The notes under the pieces: model-generated
What the model was told of the DNA's origin: nothing
Databases searched by the model: none
What the model saw: only the letters and a program-made list of their open reading frames with translations
Made by a program: the position numbers and the translations under genes
Assembly (NCBI GenBank): GCA_013115145.1
Contig: JAAPAO010000199.1
Span: 1 to 53,680 of the forward strand
Direction: 5' to 3'
Source: Perkinsus chesapeaki
Taxonomy: Eukaryota; Perkinsozoa; Perkinsida; Perkinsidae
Length of the DNA: 53,680 nucleotides
Shown: positions 36,601 through 47,395 of the stretch, piece by piece
Layout of the letters: every line of letters begins with the position of its first letter
How positions within the stretch are numbered: the stretch's first letter is position 1

Positions 36601-39600
36601 CGCGCAAAGATATCTATAGGCAGTCATGAAACGGTCGATCGATTTAGTGCAGTATTCTTTGTGTTTGTCACGGTGCATTACTGAGTTATAGATCGGACCT
36701 ATACGGTGTATTCAATTTTATTGCGTCGGACTGTCTATTTGAGAATAGCATAGATGAGTGAGTAGCTGTTGAACGTCGATATTTGTTGTAAGGTCCTTGG
36801 TTGGTAAAGTGAAGGTAACATACGGCAAGAAGAAGGGTGGCGCACTGGAACAAGAAGTTATCTTGAAGTTGAAGAACGCTGATTCGAAGACACGAGGAAA
36901 AATGCTGGAAGCCATGGGGCTGGAGAATGCTCATGTCGGAGAAGTGGACACAACAGACGACAGTTCCTTCGCGACAGCCTCCCATGCTGGGCATACAAGT
37001 GCTGAGGTGAGGAGACACTGAAGAAGTGTGTTGGTACGTTGAAGTAGGTCATATCCTCCGTAAAAGAGGAGCCTATTAAAAGGGAGGACGTTCCAGTCAC
37101 TGGTCTTCCGTCTGCAAAGCTATGATGTAAGCCCTCGTGATCTCTGCCGTCTGCTTCTCGAAACCGTTTGATAAGCTTACTGCAGCGCCGTCGGCTGAAA
37201 TAGTTCTGAGAGAAGAGTAAATTATCTTATCGAAGTCTTCGTTTGCATCACTGAAAGCAGCTGAAGTGGCCATTCACCTTCGTTGCAGCTACTGGGAAAA
37301 TGAGACAAAGGAATAATTATTGAGGGCAATTTCGAATTAGTTGCGCGGAACACATATGGGGTACATTCTACCACTTTAAGTGAATGCGTGAAATGCCTAC
37401 CCGGAAACATTTTTCGAACAAGACTTCTCGAATGTCTACTGTTTTCTACGATCCGGTCGCTTTGTTGCACAGGTTAATTTCAAAGTAACTAAGAAGGATG
37501 CGGCGAAAGTCCTCGGGGACGAGAAAAAGATAAAGAAATATTTTTTCAAGACGGACCTTCCGACCCCGTCGAAGATTCGTTCTGACGGCACAATTGATAC
37601 CGATGTTATCATTAAGGAAGGAAAGATGCGCCCGAGGGTTGTTGTGGTGCCTGGAAAGGCAAACTGGCAACTCAACGACCACAGCGCTGTCGGACCGGTG
37701 AGGATTTGGAAAGATGAGAAACAGTACAAGGAATTTACGGCGACACTGCAGTTCCCTCATACACCAAAAAGCACCTTTGAACGTATCTTTGAGGTAGAAA
37801 AATCTCTACAGTGCGCAAGCTCAAGAATCTATTTTTCAGGGTGTCAATCAGGAAAAGGAAACCGTGCAGAATTTGGTAGCTTTGTATGCGAACCCCGCGC
37901 AAGTATCTTTGATTTAGGGGAGTCGTCCGGCACCTTTGCCAACAGCTCCGAAGCCACCGCCTCAGACGATTATTTCAAGAGAAGTAAGATATAATAATAT
38001 TATATTGAATGAACCATTGATAGACTACTTTAAATCAAATTTACTATAATCGATGTGTTTCATCTCTTAATACTTTTACAATATTATAGTCTTTGAATTA
38101 TTAAGTGTATCTGGTTCGCCATGAATTTCTCGCACTTTCTAGCATTAACTAGATCATAGCTAATAGTTTATTCTCGCTGTCAAGTGTTGCCGCTATACAC
38201 CATTTATACAGCCTTGAAGGTGGACAATAGAGATATCTTGGGATTTTCTCTCTTGTGCGGAATTGCGCGAGCTATTGAGACATATTCTTCATTTCAAATA
38301 GTGACTTCGAGTATCCTCTCATACTCCTTTCTTTTCAGGGAGATGTCACTAACCATCAGGTGAAGTCACGAAGCCCTTTTGCCGATGGTAATCGTGAAGA
38401 TATCTTTCAGGTTGAATTACAAATACCAGCGAAGGCGCAGGTCCCCGAAGGTTTGGTCATCAATCCGAAAAAAGGAAAGAAATTCAAAGCCACACTCACT
38501 TCTACTGGAGACCTAATCTGTGACGAGTTGTTCCCTGAGGGTCAAAAAGTTCAAGTTAAACCATTCAAGTGGCAAATCCGTGGGATTATGGCCAGTGGTA
38601 AAGCTACTGTTGATGACGATAAGGATGTCGATGTCAATATTTACTTTGGGAAGATGAAGAGCTTACCTAAGGAGATTCAGACCATTTTAAATGTAAGAGG
38701 AAGACATCCTCCGATTTTAGTGACTTGGTGGCGTTCTGTAAACGTTTCTTCACCGGCTGAGTATGAGCAGCAACACGATCGAAAAGCAGCTCCTTTTAGC
38801 ACATAACCGCTCAGTCTGGTTTGGTCCAAACCAGACTGAGCGTTACCAAACCAAAGTTAGTAATCCAAACCGTTTGGATTACTAACTTTGGAATAACTAA
38901 GTTTCGATCGCTATGGAAGTGAAGAGATAGTCCTTTGCGTATGTTTACGGCTCATGAGTATTGGACAATCTACGAGGTCTCCTCGGCTATAGTGCGGTTT
39001 GCGTAGTGCATGCATTATACAGTGTAGATGACACTTCCAAATGGTGTGGGCAAAACCGGGGAGGACTTCTCCTTCAAAGTTGCAGAAAAATGATTATTCT
39101 CAAACACAATCGGGGAACATTCTTCTTCACTTGTCAGTGCCTTCTTGTGATAGTCGATTATGTTTAGTTTTTTATTTTTATTACCTTGTTTCAGAAGGGG
39201 ACGCTGATGGACGAACTCAAGGCACATGGTAAGAATATTAAAGACCACATCTTAAGGCCGACACCTGAGCAAGTGAAGGGGGCAGCTACTTATAGTGGTG
39301 GTGACACGGGTGGTGACACGAATGATGATGTGGCTGCCGATGAAGTTGACAAGACTGGAGGCCATGAAGTCGAAGAATCTGGCGGGAGCGAGAAGAGTCA
39401 AGTTGGAGATGATGCTAATGAAGATAAGGAAAATAAAAACAATGGAAATAAGAAAGCAAAAAAGAATAAGAAAAACAAAGGACCTAAACAACAACAACAA
39501 CAACCGAAACAGCCGAAACAACCGAAACAACCGAAACAACCGAAGCCCCCCAAAAAAGAGGTAGGAAGTCCTTCAGCTTCCACTTGTAATCGTTTTTCTT

Positions 39601-40733
39601 ATTTGCGAGAGCGAAAGGGGTTAATCGGCGTATCACTGTCATGTCCTCCTTGCAATTGTCTTTATAACAGGAATCACTCAACAGGCTTATCTTGTCATAA
39701 CTTTTGCTACCGGCACTATAACAGTTTCAGCATTGAAAAGTGTGATGACACTGCGAGGAAAATAAGATTAGTGTTAGGAACAGCGCCGGTTGGTTGTGTA
39801 ATTGGCGGAGTAGTGCAGTAAGGTAGCCGCAGTTGCTTTCTCGGAATGATATATAATGATTTGGGAGTGTTGATGGCATTGATCATCACTCTTGAGCATT
39901 TGACTGCGTGAACTTGTCAGGTCGGTGAGAGTGGTGGAGGGAAAGATGAGGCGAAGGTGAGTGGGAAAAAGCTGGTTGATGATTGATTTCTTTTCTAGGT
40001 TAAGGAAAAGCCTCATGATAGGCAGCCAGGGAAAGTACCGTTTTTGGAGGTATCTTAGGTTCATGCTCGGTTCTCAGGGCGATGTTAATGATGACGATGA
40101 TGAGGACGTCGGTGCGGAATATGAACGTGGGGAAGAGGTAAGTTTACTCTAACGTTATTACCCACTTTATGCTACTCTAACGTTATTACCCACTTTATGC
40201 TACTCTAACGTTATTACCCACTTTATGCTACTCTAACGTTATTAACCACTTTATGCTACTCTAACGTTATTAACCACTTTATGCTACTCTTNNNNNNNNN
40301 NNNNNNNNNNNNNNNNNNNNNNNNNNNNNNNNNNNNNNNNNNNNNNNNNNNNNNNNNNNNNNNNNNNNNNNNNNNNNNNNNNNNNNNNNNCCACTTTATG
40401 CTACTCTAACGTTATTAACCACTTTATGCTACTCTAACGTTATTAACCACTTTATGCTACTCTTACGTTATTAACCACTTTATGCTACTCTAACGTTATT
40501 AACCACTTTATGCTACTCTACCGTTATTAACCACTTTATGCTACTCTACCGTTATTAACCACTTTATGCTACTCTAACGTTATTAACCACTTTATGCTAC
40601 TCTACCGTTATTAACCACTTTATGCTACTCTTACGTTATTAACCACTTTATTCAGGGCCTGCCAAGCATGTTCGGTGACGCTAAGGTCAAGACGGACTCA
40701 GATGGAGATCTTGTTTTTACTTTTGATGATTAA
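33657..40733 (+). CDS. Gene C: large family member with three ~100-residue repeat modules
   Basis: Leader MKLPHYFIFAFIIVISNE. Exons: 33657-33710, 33758-33868, an unclear one from 34014, 34134-34202, 34541-34747, 34794-34883, 34934-34966, 35011-35058, 35245-35295, 35585-35681, 35719-35837, 35880-35930, 35982-36029, 36076-36263, 36793-37006, an unclear one at 37097-37126, 37473-37793, 37840-37875, 37918-37983, 38339-38692, 39195-39560, 39921-39956, 39999-40049, 40078-40137 and 40656-40733; about 930 residues. The core matches A, B and D (VELCEVGIKTPP, FVSHFVALW, WYEPETKTIG, GGTCRDAIETISSF). Three modules follow (exons 36076+36793, 37473, 38339) with motifs LFP and PGTWK. The tail has KQP repeats, poly-lysine and an acidic end (FTFDD). 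The in-frame TGA at 34116-34118 must lie in an intron, or else the gene is damaged. Confidence 0.7.
38808..38842. repeat. Perfect 17-bp-arm palindrome in a gene C intron
   Basis: The arms CGCTCAGTCTGGTTTGG (38808-38824) and 38826-38842 are exact reverse complements around a single T. The element lies in the ~500-bp intron between exons ending 38692 and starting 39195. Confidence 0.95.
38851..38891. repeat. Perfect 20-bp-arm palindrome, 8 bp after the first
   Basis: Arm 38851-38870 (CCAAAGTTAGTAATCCAAAC) and arm 38872-38891 are exact reverse complements around one C. Both this and the neighbouring palindrome are built around a CCAAAC/GTTTGG theme near their centres. Confidence 0.95.
40145..40650 (+). 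repeat. 28-bp minisatellite filling the last intron of gene C
   Basis: The unit is TACTCTAACGTTATTAACCA followed by CTTTATGC, repeated head to tail from just after the donor (GT at 40138) to just before the acceptor (AG at 40655). Variants are ACC/AAC at the middle and AAC/ACC/TAC before GTTATT. The array is interrupted by the assembly gap, so its true copy number is unknown. Confidence 0.95.
40292..40390. other. Assembly gap (99 N)
   Basis: A run of 99 N lies inside the 28-bp minisatellite, as expected where short reads cannot span a tandem array. No coding sequence of gene C is likely to be missing, because both flanks are repeat. Confidence 0.98.
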
Positions 40734-40865
40734 TCCCTCTTTATTTCACTTTAACACTTTAACAAACTTTATCTAATCGCATCTTTACGTGTTCGCTGTT
40801 ATTTCCGCTGTGTCGAGTTTGTCACCATCATCATCGCTCCTCTGAAGTCTGTTGTTAACATTGTC

Positions 40866-43800
40866 ATGTCTGTCCCGTCTGGAGCATCTCGGATGCTACT
40901 TCATTTCACTTTACTATTTAATGTAGCATATTGCTTTTAATACTTATTTGAGTGGAGCTCTCATAGGCCCTGGGTGGCAACGGGCAAGATGAGCCGACTG
41001 GTCGTGATAGTTTCCAAAGGCACCTCAGAATCAAAGATGTCGGGGTAGATATAGTCGTCCAAGACTGGGATGATGCCCAAACGTATCCGGAGAAAGTCCT
41101 TGTAAGATACGAATTAGGTTGCATTAACCGTCGCTTCGGACGCGATGAGCTTCAACTCCTATGACTCAATAAATTTGATGATAGAGCAACAAGAGTCCTT
41201 TGTGGTGTCATTCCTCTTCAGGTTAAAATGCCATCATCCTTCGCAGTTGAACATAAGTCCGAACAAGTAAGATGGTGGTGATGTGATAGATAGTTCGGAG
41301 CATTTCCCATCAGATCCAGGCGGCCCAGAAAGTGTGTGAGCTTCCTATCACACCTGACCCGAAGAGCGTGGAAGATAGAGGGGAGGTGAGCAATAGTCGA
41401 TTGTGTTGTCACTAACGCAAGTCTTAGATAAGCCTTTGTCACATAGAAGTAACCAAACCGCCACGAGCCGGTTACGACAAAAAAGATGGCAAATATGTTA
41501 TTTATATCGAAGGAGTGGTCCATAATAAGCCGATGACGATAGAGCTGGATACCTTCTATGACAAAACTGATTTGGGGAAACGCCTGTTCGTATCCCATTT
41601 CACGACCTTGTTCAACCTCTACCATGTAGGGTGGATGGGGTCAGAGAATCTTTTGCGAAGCTCCGGGGAAATTATTAACTTTTGAAAGGATTGCGACGTC
41701 GGGAAGTTTCTCTTTTTTTGAAGTGGTTTTGCACGAACGCCTTTCGAACAGTGGGAGATTGAAGGGGTCGGAGAGGAACACCAATTTGTTAATGCAACCA
41801 AAACGCACTGGGTGATTTCGTCACGAGAAGCTTGTTTTCTGATGAATACATTTGCGTGAAGCTAGACGAGTCATTGTTAGGAGAAAAGAGGTAACAAGGA
41901 CGTAGCGATACCACCAGTGTCTTTGAGATGGCTTATGGAGGCCGGCAAACCATGGTGGAACCAGAAGCTTGAAAAGGTGAATAAATACATAACAATTATG
42001 CTCCTACTCGTTGTCGCAGATCGACCTGAGCAGAGCTGGACTATCAATCGAGGTAAGCCACGAACGGCTCTTTCGGTTCGATTTTACTTCAGCTCGAGGA
42101 AGGCGTGTCTGGTTTGGGAAAGAAGAAAGAGAGGCTTGAGGTGCTTATGGAGCCTTTGATTTCATACCACACTTCCGTCAGGTCGATTGGTACAGTGCCC
42201 ACGAGGAGACCCTCGGTGTTCGTAGCTCGGCCAAGGTAGGGTTATTCCGCCGAATTGTAGAGAGGTTCTCCGCAGGAAGGCGGCCAAGTGCATGAAATCA
42301 CCAAGCTTCATGTTCTGGCGAATGCCTGTTACGACAGTGCTGGTGACGGCAAGGAGAGCGTCTCTCGATCATGTAAGTGTGGTGGTGGAAAGATCAGATC
42401 ATCTTCATTATTGTTTTAGTTGGTACATTTGCCACGACTCGCAATATCACCTTCGCTATTGTTCATAGAAAGGAAGGAAGCTCTATGACGTGCCGAGAGA
42501 GCATGGAAATCTTATCTCCGTTTGCTATGCTTCACGTAAGGGGTTTTGCTAATTCGACATTGTTATAATTATACTAACATAATCGAGGAACTCATAGATA
42601 ATTATAATAATTATATATAGGAATTAACAAGAAGGAATATTTTATAATAGTAAGATTCCTCCGTCGCTGAGTTGCTGAGGGAGGTACCCCGTTGATGCCT
42701 GAAGGTGCGAAAACCTCGTGTTGAATTTGCCAGAAATTATCTTTGCTCACTTGTATGCGTAAGCGATGGTAAATATACAGTAAGATTGATTCTGACGGTG
42801 AATGCTTCACTATCTATTTGGTGAGTGTTAGAGAAGAGATAAAGGCTTGGTAGTGTTGGAATTACGAAACCTCTTTCAGGAGGATATTATCTCTTCTGTG
42901 GGCACGAAGGTGATGAGTTTCGTGAAGAAGGCTGAAGAAGTGAGTAGGGATGTGATTGTGCGAGATGAAAGATTCTTTTTAGGTCGGAATGCTGGCTTCT
43001 GCTTTCAGAAGGGCCGGTGATAGGAAGCCAGATGACACCTTCAAGGTGAGCTCTTCGGTTTGTAGAGAGAATTCGTTATCATAAAGCTATTGTCATGCTA
43101 CGTTTGAGTTCAAGGAGACACCTCAGCATCATTGTTCGCCAATTGTATAATGGTCGATGAGGTGATCTGAGAATACTATAACTCTGACCTGGGCAACATA
43201 GCTCCTAATCCCTGAGCGCGCCTGCTCGACTTTATTGACCTGTGAACTTCAATGCATTATTTAAAGTAATAAGAAGCATTGTGAATTAAGAGACTCAATT
43301 CCCAGTATTAGTGTTGCACTAAGAATCGCTATAATATAGTTAATACACTTGATGCCTCTAATACATAAGTGCAAACGTTATTCACAAGATTTTACGATGA
43401 GGCGATTGTGGGTTACTTCACGCAGACCTATATGACGGTTCCCGCGAAAGCTCCGATGGCCAAGGAATTGATAGAGTTGAAGAGCACCCCAAAACGGGAA
43501 AAGGGACATGAATGCCACATATTGCCAGATGGCATCATTGATACCAAACTTTTCCCACGCAATCCGAATAGGATACAGGCCAAACCGGGAACGTGGAAGG
43601 AGGTCGATCATAAAGATGGGAAGACTACTCGCAGGTGACGCAACGTGAGTTAACTTGATCAGAAAGGGCTGGTTGTCAGGTTTAATGGTGTTGTTATTGT
43701 CACCTATGGCGAACATGTAGTGGAACAAGAAGTCCGCATTGATCTTGAGGGAAATGACCAGGAGCAGTTGGACCAATTAAGAAGGGTCCTGCTGGTGAGC

Positions 43801-46800
43801 TCTCGGAAGTGTAGAGATGCTTGAACATTTTTTATGCCAGACAAATGCGTATGCCACAAAGGATGACAATGACAATGTAGGATGATACTAGCGGAGCGAA
43901 GCGTTTCATGTTTTACGTTTTCAGGTTGACTCGGAGGACACTGATAGAATGGTGGGCAGATAGACGTTAATGTGAATTTTATAGTGTGGATCAGAACACC
44001 TTGAGGGAACTACCAGGAGGGGTGCTGGATGAAGAGGAAGGGGGAGAGTCCGCAGTTGTTAAAGGGCATAATAGCGATATTATTAATGATGGGCATGAAG
44101 AGATAAGGGATCATTCAACAACAATAGTAAGCGCCACTGTGAGGTATCTTCCACATGCTTTGCGATGTCCTATAGGACCCAGCCTACTGTACAAATCTAA
44201 TAGGTTTATTAGGAGTCGTTCTTCTACAGTAGGGGCATACTACTATGGGCCCGCAGTTATGATTAACTATACCGTAAATGCTTTTTCATGGACTAGTGTA
44301 ACACAAGCCGTGTCATAGTTCAGCCGTTCAGGAGGACTCTATCTTTGTAATGTTCGGGCTGAAGTCTGTCTCAAAAATGATATTGGTTAGTTTTCGGGTT
44401 TGTGTTCTGTGTAGACTGCGCACTATTTAGTCATCGTTCATTAGAATCGGAGGAAAGCGGCGCCCATTCACTTGTGGCGACAATTCAGGCAAGAGAGGAG
44501 TTGGCTGAGGATGAAGATGGAAATGAAGATGATGATGATACGACAATCACAGTGCTGCAGGGTGACACGGAGGAGCTCACCGATGAAGAGAAGGAGGTTG
44601 TGCTAGATCCAGAAGAAGAAGAAGAAAAAGTAAGAATGAGAAATTTGGAGAGACGACGAATCCCCATCAGCCGCAGTGTGAAGTTAAAGCTGACGGGGCA
44701 TCATGCCAAATGACGAGTCAGAGGGACGAAGAGATGGTTGAAGAGAAGGATGATGAAGGCCTCGGACCAGATCTGGATATCGACGAGACGTTTCAAGACG
44801 ACGAACAAGAACCAGTGAAGGCAAGCTGGCTGACAAGCTGAGTAGATTATTGATTCAACACACTTTCAGCTACCCATAATGAAGACAGGAAATAAAGGAG
44901 AACATAAAGTAACAGATGCTCTTGCTGGGGATCGAACCGGGCTTCCCGTTACGACCGTGCTTCATGACTTGGCAGCTTTGAATTGAACACTCATGAGACT
45001 ATCACGCTCGTGTATAGGAGAAAAATGCGAAAACGGAGGAAATGCGGATCGGTCGCTCTTCCAGTCGCGGAATCCTCGAAGGCTACCAGAAAGTATTACT
45101 AATTCGAAAACTTTCATAGCGAACTGGTTCCTAAAATACCATTCCCTCTGGGAACGGTCGGTGTCCCTTCATGTGGATTTGATCATGGTTTAGATTACTA
45201 TTATCATACCAAAGGACGCATACATCCCCACTGAGCTCCGGTACCACGGTGACGTCCCTCTCATCAATGATAATGTGGGAGCTAAACTGATGAAAAACGG
45301 TGACTTGAAGTGCAAAAAATTGTGGAAGAAAAGCAAGAGCAAGCCGACGAGAGTGAACGTGAAAGGCGGAAATTGGATGGTTGTCGGAAATGTGGCGAGC
45401 GGATCTATCATGGTCGATTTCGCGCATATCGAGAAGACTTACGCAATTGAAGCCCAGATCAAGTTCAAAAAGGAGGACAGATATGACAGTCTTCCGCAAG
45501 ACGTTCTTGCTATACTAGGGGTGAGACGATGAGAGGAAAGTGCGGTATGAGATACTCGTCCAGGTTACCGAATTGGATTCATTCCCCGACCTTGACGACA
45601 GGTATTCGGGGAAGCTGTATAATGTACCTTGCCAGCCATGCGCGGATTGCAATTGTAGAGTTTTGGTAGGTTATGATGGAGCTCGACCTTCACCAGAGAA
45701 TCCCTAAGATTCTCACCGACAAGAGAATGGACCCCCACGCTCACCGAGGGGCAATTCTGAGGGAAGATGGTTTGATTGAAACCCACCTGTTTCCGAAGAC
45801 GGACGGCAAAAACAGTCAACTGGTGTATCCGGAAGTAAAGAGTATTGAGGGAACTTGGACCTACCAAGGAAGCCGAGCAAAAGGCAAAGTTCAAGTCCAC
45901 TATGGCGACGCACAACCTTTGGTCGATGTGGAGCTGCAGTTCGCTAATGATGAAGTACCAGATGATGCTATTGCCTTTTTGGGGGTAAGATGAAATTCTC
46001 ACGCGCCAGGAAACTGCCATGCTGTTCAGATGGAGAAGAAAACGTTCCTGCAGCGAGCAGCTCGGAAGACAGATGAGGTAGGATACTTCAAAGGTCGATT
46101 CGGGCGCCAATTTTCCTTCTCAGGTATTAGGGATTCGCAAAGTAATGACGCCGTGGATAAAGGCCGCCGTCGCCGTAGTTGGTTCTCTTTAGCCTCCACC
46201 GCCTCGAGTGCTTGGTATTGACCAGAATAAGAAGTTCATGGGCAAAAAAAACAAGGTGAGCATGCACGCATCCACGGTGTTCTGGAGCTCTGTACTCATT
46301 AAAGGAAGTCTCGGCAACTCAGCATGATAGTCGGACCGCAAAGGTTCGTGGCTGAGAAATTATGGAAATGTTCGAGCGGGAGCGGGGAGAGCGCTACCGA
46401 CCCGTATCGATACTCAGGTTCTGGTAACGATCGCCAAGACGACTCCTAAAATACCCAAGGCACTTTTACTGAAGTTGAAGAATGAACTGGGCATCGATGA
46501 GCCTAAGAGGGGCCTGGAGATGGAAGGCTGGCTGCGTGAGGATGGCACTATCTTATCAAACGTTTTCGCGCCATTAAAGAAGGACAAGGTATTTTACGCC
46601 AAGGTGAGTGTTGAGGGATCAATGGTGTATGAGAATCTATCCCATCTGATGACCAATTTCTGTGAAAATGTATTTCGCTCCGAGCAATGGACGATGAAAA
46701 TGAAGCTGCGGAAGGATTTTGAAGGTGCTGCATCTTGTTCAGATTGTAAAGGGAACTTGGACAGTTAAAGGCAAACGGCAAGCTTGGGGGAAGGTTCATG

Positions 46801-47059
46801 TTTTATATAAAGAAGGGATTGCACCACTGCGGATGGACGTCCAATTGAAGTTCTTTGAAAACATTCCCAACAGCGCCTTTAGGGCCCTCGAGGTAGCAGT
46901 ACTGTCCAGCGAGCCTTCCATCATTTTGCCCCTCTTCAGTTACAGGATAAACAATCGTTGTGGGGAAGGGTAAGTGTAATTCGACACAGAATATGATAGA
47001 TCTGTTTGTGGTAGATAAAGTCGAGGAATGGTGCCTTGGAAACTAGCAGGAAAAAATAA
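40866..47059 (+). CDS. Gene D: largest family member with four repeat modules
   Basis: About 32 exons, ~1065 residues. The leader (MSVPSGASRMLLHFTLLFN) is split from the mature part by a 44-bp intron. Core exons match gene C one for one: 40967-41101, 41222-41266, 41314-41385, 41428-41625 (ISLCHIEVTKPP), 41899-41976 (KPWWN), 42020-42052, 42093-42140, 42182-42235 (WYSAHEETLG), 42276-42372, 42420-42535 (MTCRESMEILSPF), 42880-42939 and 42983-43045. Modules follow: D1 43426-43634 + 43680-43794 (LFPRNP, PGTWKE); acidic linker exons 43841-44908; D2 45194-45520; a cysteine-rich exon 45564-45665 (CQPCADCNC); D3 45709-45984 (HLFPK, GTWTY); linkers 46030-46255; D4 46418-46603 + 46743-46892 (GTWTV). Short exons 46946-46969 and 47015-47059 end it. 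Secretion is inferred; function is unknown. Confidence 0.75.
43877..43924 (+). repeat. 48-bp gene D intron carrying the shared intron core
   Basis: The intron starts GTAGGATGATACT, then AGCGGAGCGAAGCG and TTCATGTTTTACG, and ends TTTTCAG. The last two blocks match the VPS13 intron at 21031-21075, and the first block also matches 11596-11644. It lies between exons coding NAYATKDDNDN and VDSEDTDRM. Confidence 0.65.
44821..44869 (+). other. Probable GC-AG intron in gene D
   Basis: The exon ending EQEPVK is followed by GCAAGC, and the next in-frame exon (LPIMKTGNKGEHK) follows CACTTTCAG. AAG|GCAAG is the usual context of rare GC donors. The length of 49 bp and the phase 0 fit the gene. No GT donor nearby gives an open join. 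Confidence 0.6.
44925..44990 (-). repeat. Possible tRNA-like relic in a gene D intron
   Basis: On the minus strand a B-box-like CGGTTCGATCCCC is preceded by GCCAAGTCATGAAGCACGG, which faintly resembles an A box. Stems do not pair well. It lies in the 285-bp intron before module D2. It is listed because similar B-box sequences sit in introns at 22037-22104 and 24693-24764. Confidence 0.3.
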
Positions 47060-47395
47060 TTGTATATATAATGATGTTGTTGTTGTCGTTGTTGCTATCC
47101 GTGCATGAGATGTTGTTGCTGATGTTTATGAGCAGTTGTGATGATGCAGTTGTCTGTCCCTTGTTGTGCTGCCATTGTTCGTCGTGTTGGTCAATATTAG
47201 GCAACGCTCTGCTCGCTCTGCTCTGTGTCAAGTGCGCGGCGGGATTAATGCTGTTTAGCGTCGCTCGCCCTCGAGCTTCGTTACACGGTTACTCGACTCA
47301 CATTCCAATCGATATTACTCGCTCGCCTTGGAAAAATAAAGCAAGTGTCTCTCGAGCGTTGTTGTTATTGTAGAATCATAAGTAATATCATTATA
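47060..47395. other. Spacer between gene D and gene E
   Basis: The first part is TTG-rich (GTTGTTGTTGTCGTTGTTGC near 47073). The remainder presumably holds the gene E promoter. An open frame at 47071-47373 reflects the trinucleotide composition and has no supporting motif. Confidence 0.45.

Noticed and set aside
40145-40650. Regular direct repeats resembling a CRISPR array
   Set aside because: Units are head to tail with no spacers, they lie inside an intron of a eukaryotic gene, and no cas genes are present.
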